Source of the DNA: DATDMG01 sp036518955
GTDB lineage: Bacteria > Actinomycetota > Actinomycetes > Actinomycetales > Kineosporiaceae
DNA length: 64,000 nt
Direction: 5' to 3'
Assembly (NCBI GenBank): GCA_036518955.1
Contig: DATDMG010000349.1
Coordinates: 1-64,000, forward strand
A model generated the notes under the pieces. It made no database searches. It was not told the origin of the DNA and saw only the letters and a list, made by a program, of their open reading frames with translations. Numbering within the stretch: position 1 is the first letter of the stretch; each line of letters begins with the position of its first letter. The position numbers were made by a program, and so were the translations under genes. This document shows, in pieces, positions 32,469 to 40,661 of this stretch.

Positions 32469-33071
32469 ATGGTCGCGTTCATCGACTCGGTCAGGGAGCG
32501 GTTCGGGGTCGAGCCGGTCTGCCACGTCCTTTCGCAGTTCGTGTGCAAGATCGCCCGAGTACGTGCTACGCCGCCAAGAAGCGTCCGCCCAGCGCCCGCC
32601 AGCTACGGGACGAGAAGATCAAGGAGGTGCTGCTGGAGATCTGGCACGCCCCCGACCGGGGCCGGGAACTGCTGGGCGCCCGCCAGGGCTCCGGCGCGTT
32701 CCCTGAATATCCGAATTGCTCCGGCGCTCAGGATGGATGCGCGGGCCTTACCTGCAGGGATCAGACCCGCATCCGGGGCGATGTGGAGGACAAACCGGGG
32801 CAATCGCGGAACGCGCGGGAGCCCTGGGGCGCCCGCAGGATGTGGCAGCTGATGCACAAGCTGCACATCACAGTGGACGGGCGTCCCGTGGCACGCTGCA
32901 CGATCGAGCGGTTGATGCGCGACCTGGGCCTGATCGGCGCACGCCGCGGGGACTCCTTCACCCGCACCACCGTCGCCGACGCGGCCGCCGCGGGAGCGGG
33001 CCCCGGACCGCGTCAACCGCAACTTCACAACCACCGCCCCCAACCAGCTGTGGGTCGTGGACATGGCCTGA
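32469..33071 (+). pseudogene. IS3-family transposase (OrfB-like), frameshifted and interrupted
   Basis: Three frames must be joined. MVAFIDSVRERFGVEPVCHV lies in the first; after a shift near 32560 comes STCYAAKKRPPSARQLRDEK and GRELLGAR, then, beyond an insertion at 32684-32826, RMWQLMHKLHITVDGRPVAR and RLMRDLGLIGARRG. After another shift near 32990 comes DRVNRNFTTTAPNQLWVVDM and a stop at 33069-33071. This is the IS3-type helper region up to the beginning of the integrase domain; the DDE domain is missing. Removing the insertion and one target copy restores GAR-RMW in frame. Confidence 0.72.
32684..32826. mobile_element. 143-bp MITE-like insertion with 19-bp terminal inverted repeats
   Basis: The left end CAGGGCTCCGGCGCGTTCC (32684-32702) is inverted at the right end (32808-32826) with one mismatch. 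It is flanked by perfect 10-bp direct repeats GGGCGCCCGC at 32674-32683 and 32827-32836, a target-site duplication. The element lies inside the IS3-type transposase remnant; the host codons rejoin exactly if element plus one repeat (153 bp, 51 codons) are removed. It encodes no transposase, so it must have been moved in trans. The parent family is not identified. Confidence 0.82.
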
Positions 33072-33350
33072 CCTTCACCGGCGAGGATTCCCCGATGGCC
33101 GCGCAGATGCTGTCGGTGATGGGCGCGTTCGCCGAGTTCGAGCGCGTCCTGATCCTGGAACGCCAGCGTGAGGGCATCGCCGCCGCCCGGGCCGCGGCGT
33201 CTGCATCGGCCGCAAGCCCTCCCTCGACCCTGCTCGGGCCGGCGAGTTGCGCCGCCGGGCCGCCGCGGGGGAGTCCAAGGCCGCCCTGGCCCGCGGCTAC
33301 CGGGTCAGCCGCGAAGCCGTCTACGCCTACCTGCGCCCGGCGGCACCACC
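33071..33350 (+). pseudogene. Serine recombinase (resolvase/invertase) C-terminal remnant
   Basis: TFTGEDSPMAAQMLSVMGAF and AEFERVLILERQREGIAAAR are the end of the catalytic domain of Tn3-resolvase-type recombinases. After a frameshift near 33200, GRKPSLDPARAGELRRRAAA and YRVSREAVYAYLRP supply the C-terminal helix-turn-helix. The N-terminal half with the catalytic serine is absent. It directly follows the IS3 remnant and precedes the right-hand copy of the 74-bp repeat by about 240 bases of non-coding sequence. Confidence 0.72.
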
Positions 33351-33586
33351 CCGGACACCGGGCCGGCCAGCCCGTTGCCAGCCGCGGCCGCCGATGTCGA
33401 CCAGGGCGTCGGCGAGGACCAGGCGCACGATGACGCCGATGCCGGCCAGGTGCACGACATGACCAGGCGCACGTCCTGGATGCTGGCCAGGCAGACGGCG
33501 CCGGGAACGCCCCAGCGGCCGAGGGGATCCGTTGCGGGCCGCGGGGCGGGTGGTGGACCTCAGCCCGTCCGCGGGTCAGGCTGGCG

Positions 33587-33660
33587 GGCGCTCAGTCCGC
33601 CGCGACCCGACGCCGGGCGCACCGGTAGGCGGCGTCACACCGGGCGAGGACGTCGGTCCA
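33587..33660. repeat. 74-bp direct repeat, right copy
   Basis: Same-orientation partner of 30475-30548 (72 of 74 identical). It comprises the last codons and stop of the glycosyltransferase gene, which reads on the minus strand from 34722. Confidence 0.8.
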
Positions 33661-34722
33661 GGTCACCCGCGGGGTGACCGCCCTGTTGTGGGCAGCGATC
33701 CGGGCGCGCAGCTCCGGCTCGGCCACCAGCCGGGCCAGGGCCGCCGCCATCGCGGTGTCGGAGCTCGCCAGCACACCCTCGTGCGGTGGGCTGACGAACT
33801 CGGCGATCCCGGTTCCGGCCCGGGCGACCACGGGCAGCCCGGCCGTGCGCGCCTCCAGGGCGGCGATCCCGAAGGACTCCAGCCGGGCCGGCGCGACGAA
33901 GACGTCCGCGCGCCGGTACACGTCGCGCAGCTCGTCCGGCGTCAGCCGGCCGCGGAGCCGGACCCAGCCCTGCATGCCGTGCCTGCGCAGGTAACGCTCC
34001 ATCGCGGCCTGCTGGGGTCCGGCGCCGGCGATCTCCACCCGCACCCGTACCCGCGCCGGCACCTGTTGGCGCATCCGCCGCAGGACGCGCAGCAGCGGCA
34101 TCGGCCGCTTCCGCGGTGCCAGGCGCATGACCGCGACGACGACGACCTCCAGCGGGTCGCGAGGCAGCGCCTCGACCCGCCAGCGGGCCGAGTCGATCCC
34201 GTTCGGCAACACCCGGACCGGGACGCCGGGCCCCGCGATCCGGCGCAACGGACCAGCTGCCGCGTCGCTCACCGCGGAGAGCACGACCGGCCAGCTCGCC
34301 CACCCCCCCACCGCGTGGAGCAGCCGGAAGGCGGGTGCCGCATACCCCCACAGCGAGTGCACGGTGACGACCACCGGCACTCGCCGGCGGACCAGCAGGG
34401 GCAGCGCGGCGAACGCGAACGGCGACACCACGCCCGCGTGCACGTGCACGGCGTCGTAGGCCGCGCCGTCCAGCACCCGCCCCACCTCGCGACCGGTGCG
34501 TGGATGCACCGGCAGCTCGAACGGCAGGTCCGCGGTCGCCCGGATCAGCGGCACGCCGTCCAGAACCTCCCGTCGGGTGAGGTCGTGCCGCGCCTTCGGC
34601 GTCGCCGTCAGTACCTCGGCGTCGTGACCGGCTGCGCGCTGCTGGCGCGCGAGGGCATGCACCTGCGTCTCGATCCCCCCGAGGCGAGGCAGGTAGCAGT
34701 CACTGATGTGCAGGATCTTCAT
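33592..34722 (-). CDS. Glycosyltransferase family 4 (GT-B fold)
   Basis: A 376-residue retaining glycosyltransferase: N-terminal Rossmann start KILHISDCYLPRLGGIETQV, the acceptor-side motif DAVHVHAGVVSPFAF, nucleotide-sugar domain VRVLPNGIDSARW and AVMRLAPRKRPMPLLRVLRR, and the donor-binding ARLESFGIAALEARTAGLP (E-x7-E). GT4 enzymes attach sugars from nucleotide donors to lipids or small molecules at the cytoplasmic membrane face. It is divergent from a PIG-L deacetylase and flippase-like gene (71-base gap), suggesting a shared glycoconjugate route. Its 3' end is duplicated at 30475-30548. Confidence 0.87.
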   Translation of the reverse strand: MKILHISDCYLPRLGGIETQVHALARQQRAAGHDAEVLTATPKARHDLTRREVLDGVPLIRATADLPFELPVHPRTGREVGRVLDGAAYDAVHVHAGVVSPFAFAALPLLVRRRVPVVVTVHSLWGYAAPAFRLLHAVGGWASWPVVLSAVSDAAAGPLRRIAGPGVPVRVLPNGIDSARWRVEALPRDPLEVVVVAVMRLAPRKRPMPLLRVLRRMRQQVPARVRVRVEIAGAGPQQAAMERYLRRHGMQGWVRLRGRLTPDELRDVYRRADVFVAPARLESFGIAALEARTAGLPVVARAGTGIAEFVSPPHEGVLASSDTAMAAALARLVAEPELRARIAAHNRAVTPRVTWTDVLARCDAAYRCARRRVAAD

Positions 34723-34793
34723 CGGGTCCCGACGATACGCCCAGGCCCGCCCGGGGCGACGACATCCGGCAGCTCAGACGGCAGAATGCGGGC

Positions 34794-35639
34794 GTGGCGG
34801 ATTCCCGGACCATCGTGTCCTTCCACGCCCACCCGGACGACGAGGCGCTGCTGACCGCCGGGACGCTCGCGAAGGCTGCCGCGGGAGGGCATCGCGTCGT
34901 CCTCGTCAGCGCGACGGACGGCGCCGCCGGACTGGCGGCGTCCTCCTTCGGGACGCCGACGGAGCTGAGCAGGCACCGCGCCGCCGAACTGCACCGCTCG
35001 GCGGAGGCCATCGGCGCCGCCCGCGTCGCGTTCCTCGGCTACGCCGACTCCGGGTTGCACGGCGAGGTGGAGCCGGGGCCGGGGGTGGTCCCGTTCGCCC
35101 GGGCGGACGTCGGCGAGGCCGCGGAGCGGCTCGCCGAGATCCTGGCCCAGGAGCGGGCCGACGTCCTCACCAGTTACGACGCCTCCGGCGGCTACGGGCA
35201 CCCGGACCACGTCCAGGTGCACCACGTCGGGGCTGCGGCCGCCGCTCTGGCCGGTACGCCGCTGGTGCTGGAGGCGACCGTCGACCGCGACCTGCTGCTG
35301 CGCGGGTTGCGGCTGGCCCGACGGCTCCGGCTGCTGCCGCCGGAAGTGGACGTCGCGGGGTTCGAACACGCCTACGCACCGCGGTCCCGGATCACCCACC
35401 GGATCGACGTCCGCTCCTGGACGTCGGCCAAGCGCCTGGCCATGGCCGCGCACGCCAGTCAGGCGACCGCCGACTCCGGGGACCGCACCCTGGCGGCCCT
35501 GCTGCGGTTGCCGAAGCCGCTGTACCGGCTGGTCCTGGGCCGGGAGTGGTTCGTGCAGAGCCGTCCGGAGCCGGAGCCGGGGGCGCCGCTGTGCACCGAT
35601 GTCTTCGGCACCGCGCCGGTGCGCCGCGTGGCCGGATGA
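34794..35639 (+). CDS. PIG-L (LmbE) family zinc deacetylase
   Basis: A 281-residue Zn-dependent N-deacetylase: HAHPDDE at 11-17 (zinc ligands His13, Asp16 and catalytic Asp15) and YGHPDHVQVHH for the third ligand. The family removes acetyl from N-acetylglucosaminyl groups of inositol lipids, mycothiol precursors or similar conjugates. Here the natural partner is the divergent GT4 enzyme. I do not call it MshB because the partner is not demonstrably MshA and mycothiol genes are normally separate. Its stop overlaps the next start by four bases. GTG at 34794 has no ribosome-binding site; CAGAAT six bases upstream could give a leaderless message. Confidence 0.85.
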   Translation: MADSRTIVSFHAHPDDEALLTAGTLAKAAAGGHRVVLVSATDGAAGLAASSFGTPTELSRHRAAELHRSAEAIGAARVAFLGYADSGLHGEVEPGPGVVPFARADVGEAAERLAEILAQERADVLTSYDASGGYGHPDHVQVHHVGAAAAALAGTPLVLEATVDRDLLLRGLRLARRLRLLPPEVDVAGFEHAYAPRSRITHRIDVRSWTSAKRLAMAAHASQATADSGDRTLAALLRLPKPLYRLVLGREWFVQSRPEPEPGAPLCTDVFGTAPVRRVAG

Positions 35640-36745
35640 GTCGGCCCGCGGCGCCCTCGCCGTCCACCTCCGGGAGTGACCCGGCAGACCCGGGTACCCG
35701 ACGCCGGCCCGGCTGGATGTGGGGTCTGCGGGTGTTCGCCTCGGCGGCGCTCGCGGTAGCCCTCCTCGCGGTCGCGCTCCCGCGTGTGACGGGAGCTCGC
35801 TGGTCGCAGATCGCCGTGGTGCTGGGGCGGCTGGGACCAGCCGAGGTCGGGGCGCTGACGGCGGCGTGGCTGGCCGGCCTCTGGTGCTACTCGTTCGTGC
35901 TCACCGGCACGGTTCCCGGTCTCACCAGAGCGCAGGCGGTCGCCGTGAACGTGACCGGCAGCGCGGTCTCGAACCTGCTTCCCTTCGGCGGCGCTGCCGG
36001 CCTCGCCACGACGTTCGCGATGCTCCGCAGCTGGGGCGTCCCCTCCGCCACGATCGGGCTGTCCGCCCTGGTGACGGGGGTGGCGAACGTCGTCGCCAAG
36101 CTGGCGCTGCCGCTCGCCGGGCTGGTCGCGCTGCTGGTCGTCGGGGACGCCGCGACCGGGCGGCTGGCGGTGGCCGCCGCGGTGGCCGCCGCCAGCCTGG
36201 CGGTGACGCTGGGGTTGCTCGGCGGCGCGGTGGCCAGCGAACGGTTCGCCGTCGCGCTCGGCCGACGTGCCCAGGCGGCGGCCACCGCGGTCCTCGCGCT
36301 GCTCCGGGTGCGCCGGGACCTGCGCTGGGACGCCGGGGTGCTCCGCTGGCGGCACCAGGTGATCGGCGTCGTCCGGGACGGCTGGGCGGCCATCGCGCTC
36401 GGGCTGGTCGGTTTCCTCGGGGCCCAGGCGCTGCTGCTCCACCTGAGCCTGCACCTGCTGGGCTCCCGGCTCGGGCCGGCGCAGGTGTTCGCCGGCTACG
36501 CCTTCGGGCGGCTGCTGAGCACCCTCGTGATCACCCCCGGCGGTCTGGGCATCACCGAGACCGGCGTCGCCGGGCTTCTCGTCGCCTTCGGCGGCGACCC
36601 CTCGGTGTGCACGTCGGGGGTGCTGCTGTTCAGCGGGTTCGCGTTCTTCGCCGAGTTCCCGGCGGGCGCCGTCGGCTACGCCGTCTGGGTGACCCGGCGG
36701 AGCTGGCGCCGGCCGGTGAGCCACGACCGCGTGCCGCTCCCCTGA
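35636..36745 (+). CDS. Flippase-like lysylphosphatidylglycerol-synthase transmembrane-region protein (UPF0104)
   Basis: A 369-residue integral membrane protein with about eight helices. The conserved blocks are NVTGSAVSNLLPFGGAAGLA, GYAFGRLLSTLVITPGGLGI and TETGVAGLLVAFGGD, the signature of the AglD/MprF N-terminal flippase-like family. No soluble lysyltransferase domain is attached. It is translationally coupled to the deacetylase (ATGA overlap at 35636-35639), so the pair may make and flip a deacetylated glycolipid. The stop is immediately followed by the stop of the convergent nitroreductase gene. Confidence 0.83.
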   Translation: MSRPAAPSPSTSGSDPADPGTRRRPGWMWGLRVFASAALAVALLAVALPRVTGARWSQIAVVLGRLGPAEVGALTAAWLAGLWCYSFVLTGTVPGLTRAQAVAVNVTGSAVSNLLPFGGAAGLATTFAMLRSWGVPSATIGLSALVTGVANVVAKLALPLAGLVALLVVGDAATGRLAVAAAVAAASLAVTLGLLGGAVASERFAVALGRRAQAAATAVLALLRVRRDLRWDAGVLRWRHQVIGVVRDGWAAIALGLVGFLGAQALLLHLSLHLLGSRLGPAQVFAGYAFGRLLSTLVITPGGLGITETGVAGLLVAFGGDPSVCTSGVLLFSGFAFFAEFPAGAVGYAVWVTRRSWRRPVSHDRVPLP

Positions 36746-37804
36746 TCACCCCAGCGTGTCGCCGGGGAAGTCGGTGCCCTCCTCCCGGGCCAGAGCCGGT
36801 GCCGGGGGGTCCTCGGCCGCGCCCGGGGGGCCGTCCCGGACGGTCAGGACGTCGTCGACCGGACGCCGGGGTGTCCCGGCGGGCGGGGCCAACGGGTAAC
36901 CCAGCCGCAGCACGGCCTGCGGGCACGGGTGCCCCGGGATGAGGTCCCGCAACCGCTGCCGGTCGTCGTCGACCTGGCAGGGTGCGTTGAGGAACCCGCC
37001 GAACACATGTTCGCCCGCGGCGACCAGGAGCACCCGCTGCAGGGCCTGGCCCGCGGCGAGCCAGTGGGCCGGGCCGTCAGCCGAGGTGGTCAGCACCGCC
37101 ACGTACGGGGCGTGGTCCAGCAGCAGCGCGTCACGGTCGGCGGTCCGGGGTCCGAGGTCCAGATGCCGGACGGCGGCACGCGCGGGCACGACGGCGACGG
37201 CCGGCACCACCCGGCCCACGTCCGCCCACGGGGCGCTGATCCATTCGGCGATCTCCGTCCGCCGCTCCAGGTCGTCGTACTGCTCCCGGTCGGCGTGCCG
37301 GAGCAGGTCGGTGAGCGGCTGCCGGTCGCCGGCAGGGACCTCGTGCAGCGTCGCGCCCTCCACGTGGGCCTCGGCCGCCAGCCGATCGGCCAGGCCGGCG
37401 GGCAGCGGGCGATCGTCGAACCCGCTCCACACGGTGTGACGCAGCGGGACCACGGCGTCCAGGTCGGCGAATACCGCGTCGACAACAGTCGAACTGAGGG
37501 TCACCACGGCGAGGAGCGTCGGCCGGTGCGGATCCGGCAGGACGTCGACCCTGGCGTCGAACAGCGCCTCGGCGGCCGCGACCCGCAGCGTCAGCAGTGC
37601 GGCCCCGCAGCTCATCACCAGTTCGCGGCCGAGCGGATCGTTCGCGTGCAGACGGCGGGCAACGGCGGGGTCGAGCTCGAGCTCGACGTGGTCGGCGTGC
37701 ACGGTCCACTGCCACGGTTGGGTGTTGCGGGTGGACGGCGCAAGCGTCGCGCGGGCGACAAGGGTGCGGAGTGTAGCCGCTCCTGGCGCGGCCGGTCTCG
37801 ACAT
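36746..37804 (-). CDS. Acg-type nitroreductase family protein
   Basis: About 352 residues of the Acg/Rv2032-Rv3131 branch of FMN-binding nitroreductase-like proteins. The N-terminus TLRTLVARATLAPSTRNTQP and WQWTVHADHVEL, and the C-terminal HWLAAGQALQRVLLVAAGEH with LNAPCQ are typical. In mycobacteria these are DosR/hypoxia-regulated and are thought to bind or sequester FMN. ATG at 37804 has GAGGAGG six bases upstream. Whether a DosR-type box exists in 37805-38070 I cannot tell; I see no clear one. Confidence 0.82.
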   Translation of the reverse strand: MSRPAAPGAATLRTLVARATLAPSTRNTQPWQWTVHADHVELELDPAVARRLHANDPLGRELVMSCGAALLTLRVAAAEALFDARVDVLPDPHRPTLLAVVTLSSTVVDAVFADLDAVVPLRHTVWSGFDDRPLPAGLADRLAAEAHVEGATLHEVPAGDRQPLTDLLRHADREQYDDLERRTEIAEWISAPWADVGRVVPAVAVVPARAAVRHLDLGPRTADRDALLLDHAPYVAVLTTSADGPAHWLAAGQALQRVLLVAAGEHVFGGFLNAPCQVDDDRQRLRDLIPGHPCPQAVLRLGYPLAPPAGTPRRPVDDVLTVRDGPPGAAEDPPAPALAREEGTDFPGDTLG

Positions 37805-38070
37805 CGTCGACCTCCTCGGGTCGCGGGCGGCGTGGTGCCGACGACGGCACCGCCCGAGCCCAGGCCGTTGACCTGGACCGAGGCCTATTGTCGGGCCGCC
37901 GACAAGGGGGCGCACCAGGGGCCAACGTCTCAATCTTCCGCGCCTATACGCAGGTGGTGGCACCGCAGTCAAGGAGTGGAGTGTCACGTAGCGTTTCCGG
38001 CGTTCTCGACACCCCGCGTCGGTAGGGTGGCGTGCGATCCGCCCCGGACGGGCGGTCCGGTACGTGGCAG

Positions 38071-38238
38071 ACGCCGAATCCTGCCCGGGTCACGTGCCGC
38101 CCTCGACGGACAGCGGGCAGGAGCGGGGGAACCACACGTTCCTCGGGCGCCCAGGCGCCCTCGGGGTGAAGCCGCGCGACGCGGCCGGGTCAGACCTTCG
38201 ACCCGAACCCGACAGCTCACCTCGCAGGCGTGGAAGGG
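38071..38238 (+). ncRNA. c-di-AMP (ydaO/yuaA) riboswitch
   Basis: Conserved ydaO blocks occur in order: GCCGAATCCTGCC at the start, GGGCAGGAGCGGGGGAACCA in the middle, CTCGGGGTGAAGCCGCG, then ACCCGAACCCGACAGCTCAC and CTCGCAGGCGTGGAAGG at the end. The first and last conserved segments can pair. It lies directly upstream of the Rpf/LysM gene, the usual actinobacterial target. c-di-AMP binding generally turns expression off in this class. Confidence 0.88.
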
Positions 38239-38246
38239 ATACCACG

Positions 38247-38843
38247 ATGCGAAAGGCCATCACCGCGATGGCTGCTGCCGGCGGCCTCGCGGCCGTGGCG
38301 CTTGCCAACGCGACCACCGCCGATGCGGCGACCGGGCCCCAATGGGATGCGCTCGCCGCGTGCGAGTCCGGCGGGAACTGGCAGATCAACACAGGCAACG
38401 GCTTCTACGGAGGCCTGCAGTTCACCCAGGGCACCTGGCTGGCGTACGGCGGCGGAGCCTTCGCTCCGACCGCCAACAAGGCGACCCGGGAGCAGCAGAT
38501 CAGCGTCGCGGCCCGGGTCGCGGCGAGCCAGGGCTGGAACGCCTGGCCGACCTGCTCGATCAAGGCGGGCATCCGGGGGGCCAACCCCTCGGCGCCGGAC
38601 GTCGGCCGGGAGGTGGCGGCGTCCCGATCCATCGTCCGCACCGAGCTCTCCAGCCCGACGAACCCGGCCAAGGGCGGGTCCAACGGATCGGGCAAGCACG
38701 TCGTCCGGGCCGGCGAGACCTTGTCGTCGATCGCGGCGGCCAACCAGGTCGCGGGCGGGTGGCAGCGGCTCTTCGCGCTGAACCGATCCACCCTGAAGAA
38801 CCCCAACCTGCTCCAGGTGGGCCAGGTCCTGCAGGTGGACTGA
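38247..38843 (+). CDS. Resuscitation-promoting-factor-like transglycosylase with LysM domain
   Basis: A 198-residue secreted peptidoglycan hydrolase. Signal peptide about 1-27 (ending TADAA), Rpf domain about 28-100 beginning PQWDALAACESGGNWQINTG with catalytic Glu40, then FYGGLQFTQGTWLAYGG and WNAWPTCS. A linker leads to a C-terminal LysM module (HVVRAGETLSSIAAANQ ... LLQVGQVLQVD) that binds glycan strands. Rpf enzymes cleave peptidoglycan during resuscitation and growth. Expression is presumably controlled by the c-di-AMP riboswitch just upstream. A CCGGTCGCC/GGCGACCGG hairpin follows the gene. Confidence 0.92.
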   Translation: MRKAITAMAAAGGLAAVALANATTADAATGPQWDALAACESGGNWQINTGNGFYGGLQFTQGTWLAYGGGAFAPTANKATREQQISVAARVAASQGWNAWPTCSIKAGIRGANPSAPDVGREVAASRSIVRTELSSPTNPAKGGSNGSGKHVVRAGETLSSIAAANQVAGGWQRLFALNRSTLKNPNLLQVGQVLQVD

Positions 38844-38874
38844 GAGCGCCGGGTCGGGCGGCCCGCCGTCCGGC

Positions 38875-38896
38875 CCGGTCGCCCTGCGGCGACCGG
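38875..38896 (+). terminator. Hairpin terminator after the Rpf gene
   Basis: CCGGTCGCC-ctgc-GGCGACCGG is a perfect 9-bp stem with a 4-base loop, 32 bases after the stop at 38843; no T-run follows. Confidence 0.6.
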
Positions 38897-38924
38897 CGTC
38901 GGGGACCGAAGCCTCTTGGCTGTG

Positions 38925-38944
38925 ACCTGCCCCGTGGGGCAGGT
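38925..38944 (+). promoter_or_regulatory. Perfect palindrome just upstream of the GMC oxidoreductase start
   Basis: ACCTGCCCC-gt-GGGGCAGGT ends seven bases before the ATG at 38952. The symmetry and position suit an operator or an RNA hairpin that hides the ribosome-binding site; no other ribosome-binding site is visible. Confidence 0.45.
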
Positions 38945-38951
38945 TGGTCGG

Positions 38952-40661
38952 ATGGGGTACGACTACGACGTCGTGGTGATCGGCTCGGGCTTCGGCGGCA
39001 GCGTGACCGCGCTACGGCTGCGCGAGAAGGGGTACCGCGTCGGGGTCCTCGAGGCGGGCCGCCGCTTCGCCGACCACGAGCACGCGGTGACCAATTGGCG
39101 GGTACGGGACTACCTGTTCGCGCCGGCAGTCGGGTGCTACGGGATCATGCGGCTCACCCTGCTCCGGAACGCCTTGATCCTTTCGGGTGCCGGCGTCGGT
39201 GGGGGTTCGCTCGTCTACGCGAACACCCTGTACGAACCGCCGCCCGCCTTCTACGCGGACCCGCAGTGGGCGCACATCACGGACTGGCGCGCCGAGCTGG
39301 CACCCTTCTACGACCAGGCCAGACGAATGCTCGGCGTCGTCGCCAACCCGGTCGAGACCCCCGCCGACGTGGCCCTGCGCGGGGTTGCCGAGGAGATCGG
39401 GGTCGCGCACACCTACCGGCCGACCCCGGTCGGTGTCCTGTTCGGCCCGCCCGGGACGGCGCCCGGCAGCACCCTGCCCGACCCCTTCTTCGGCGGGGCC
39501 GGGCCGACCCGGCACACCTGCACTCTCTGCGGGCAGTGCATGGTGGGCTGTCGGGCGGGGGCCAAGAACACCCTGGTGAAGAACTACCTGTACCTTGCCG
39601 AGCAGGCCGGAGCCGAGGTGCATCCGCTGACCACCGTGCGCGCCGTCCGGCCGATCGGCGACGAGGCAGGCTACCGGGTCGAGACCGTGCGCACCGGACG
39701 ACGTGGGGCCAGGCACCGGCGGACGTTCACCGCCGAGCAGGTCGTCTTCGCCGCGGCCGCCCTGGGCACCCAGCGGCTGCTGCACCGGATGAAGGCCGAC
39801 GGCAGCCTCCCCCGGCTTTCCGACCGCCTCGGCGAGCTGAGCCGGACCAACTCGGAGGCCATCATCGGCATCCGACACCGCAGGCGCGGCATGGACTTCA
39901 GCCGCGGGGTCGCGATCACGTCGTCCATCCACCCGGACGCCGTCACGCACATCGAGCCCTGCCGCTACGGCCCCGGCAGCAACCTGTTGTCGATGCTCAC
40001 GGCGCCGCTGGTGGACGGCGACGGGCGGGTGCCACGGTGGCTACGGGCCTTCCCGGAACTGGTCCGCCTCGTACCGGACCTGCGGACGATCGGGCTCCCG
40101 CACCGGTGGTCCGAGGAGACGATCGTGCTTCTGGTGATGCAGACGCTGGACAACTCGGTGACCACGTTCCTCCGCCGAGGCGTGTGGGGGAGCCGGATGA
40201 CCACGCGCCAGGGCCGGGGGGCGCCGAACCCCACCTGGATCCCGGTCGCCCACGACGTGGCCCGGCGGCTGGCCCGGCGGCAGGACGCCGTCCCGGCCGG
40301 GTCGGTCACCGACCTGATCGAGCGGCCCGTCACGGCGCACTTCATCGGGGGCTGCCCGATCGGCGATTCGCCGGCGACCGGCGTGGTCGACCCGTACCAG
40401 CGGCTCTACGGCCACCCGGGGCTGCACGTGATGGACGGTGCGGCGGTGGCCGCGAACCTGGGCGTCAATCCTTCCCTGACGATCACCGCGCAGGCGGAGC
40501 GCGCGCTGTCGATGTGGCCCAACCGCGGCGAACCGGACCCGCGACCACCGCTCGGCGAGTCCTACCGGCAGGTCGCGCCGATCGTCCCGCGCCGTCCTGC
40601 GGTGCCGGCGGGCGCGCCGGGTGCGCTGCGGCTACCTCGCCCGCAACGGCTACCCGAGTGA
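38952..40661 (+). CDS. GMC-family FAD oxidoreductase (cholesterol-oxidase ChoD-like)
   Basis: A 569-residue flavoprotein. The FAD-binding Rossmann motif VVIGSGFGGSVTALRLREKG opens the protein and GVGGGSLVYANTLYEPP follows near residue 85. A cysteine-rich stretch HTCTLCGQCMVGCRAGAKNT recalls a ferredoxin-like cluster motif and is shared with mycobacterial ChoD-type proteins. The C-terminus holds FIGGCPIGDSPATGVVDP and HVMDGAAVAANLGVNPSLTI, the GMC product end with His/Asn region. It probably oxidises a sterol or other secondary alcohol, but substrate assignment is inference; ChoD itself has a disputed role. ATG at 38952 directly precedes the FAD motif. Confidence 0.85.
   Translation: MGYDYDVVVIGSGFGGSVTALRLREKGYRVGVLEAGRRFADHEHAVTNWRVRDYLFAPAVGCYGIMRLTLLRNALILSGAGVGGGSLVYANTLYEPPPAFYADPQWAHITDWRAELAPFYDQARRMLGVVANPVETPADVALRGVAEEIGVAHTYRPTPVGVLFGPPGTAPGSTLPDPFFGGAGPTRHTCTLCGQCMVGCRAGAKNTLVKNYLYLAEQAGAEVHPLTTVRAVRPIGDEAGYRVETVRTGRRGARHRRTFTAEQVVFAAAALGTQRLLHRMKADGSLPRLSDRLGELSRTNSEAIIGIRHRRRGMDFSRGVAITSSIHPDAVTHIEPCRYGPGSNLLSMLTAPLVDGDGRVPRWLRAFPELVRLVPDLRTIGLPHRWSEETIVLLVMQTLDNSVTTFLRRGVWGSRMTTRQGRGAPNPTWIPVAHDVARRLARRQDAVPAGSVTDLIERPVTAHFIGGCPIGDSPATGVVDPYQRLYGHPGLHVMDGAAVAANLGVNPSLTITAQAERALSMWPNRGEPDPRPPLGESYRQVAPIVPRRPAVPAGAPGALRLPRPQRLPE

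Noticed and set aside
33592..35639. mshA/mshB mycothiol genes
   Set aside because: The GT4 and PIG-L folds match in type, but no MshA- or MshB-specific motif could be confirmed and the flippase-like partner does not belong to mycothiol synthesis.
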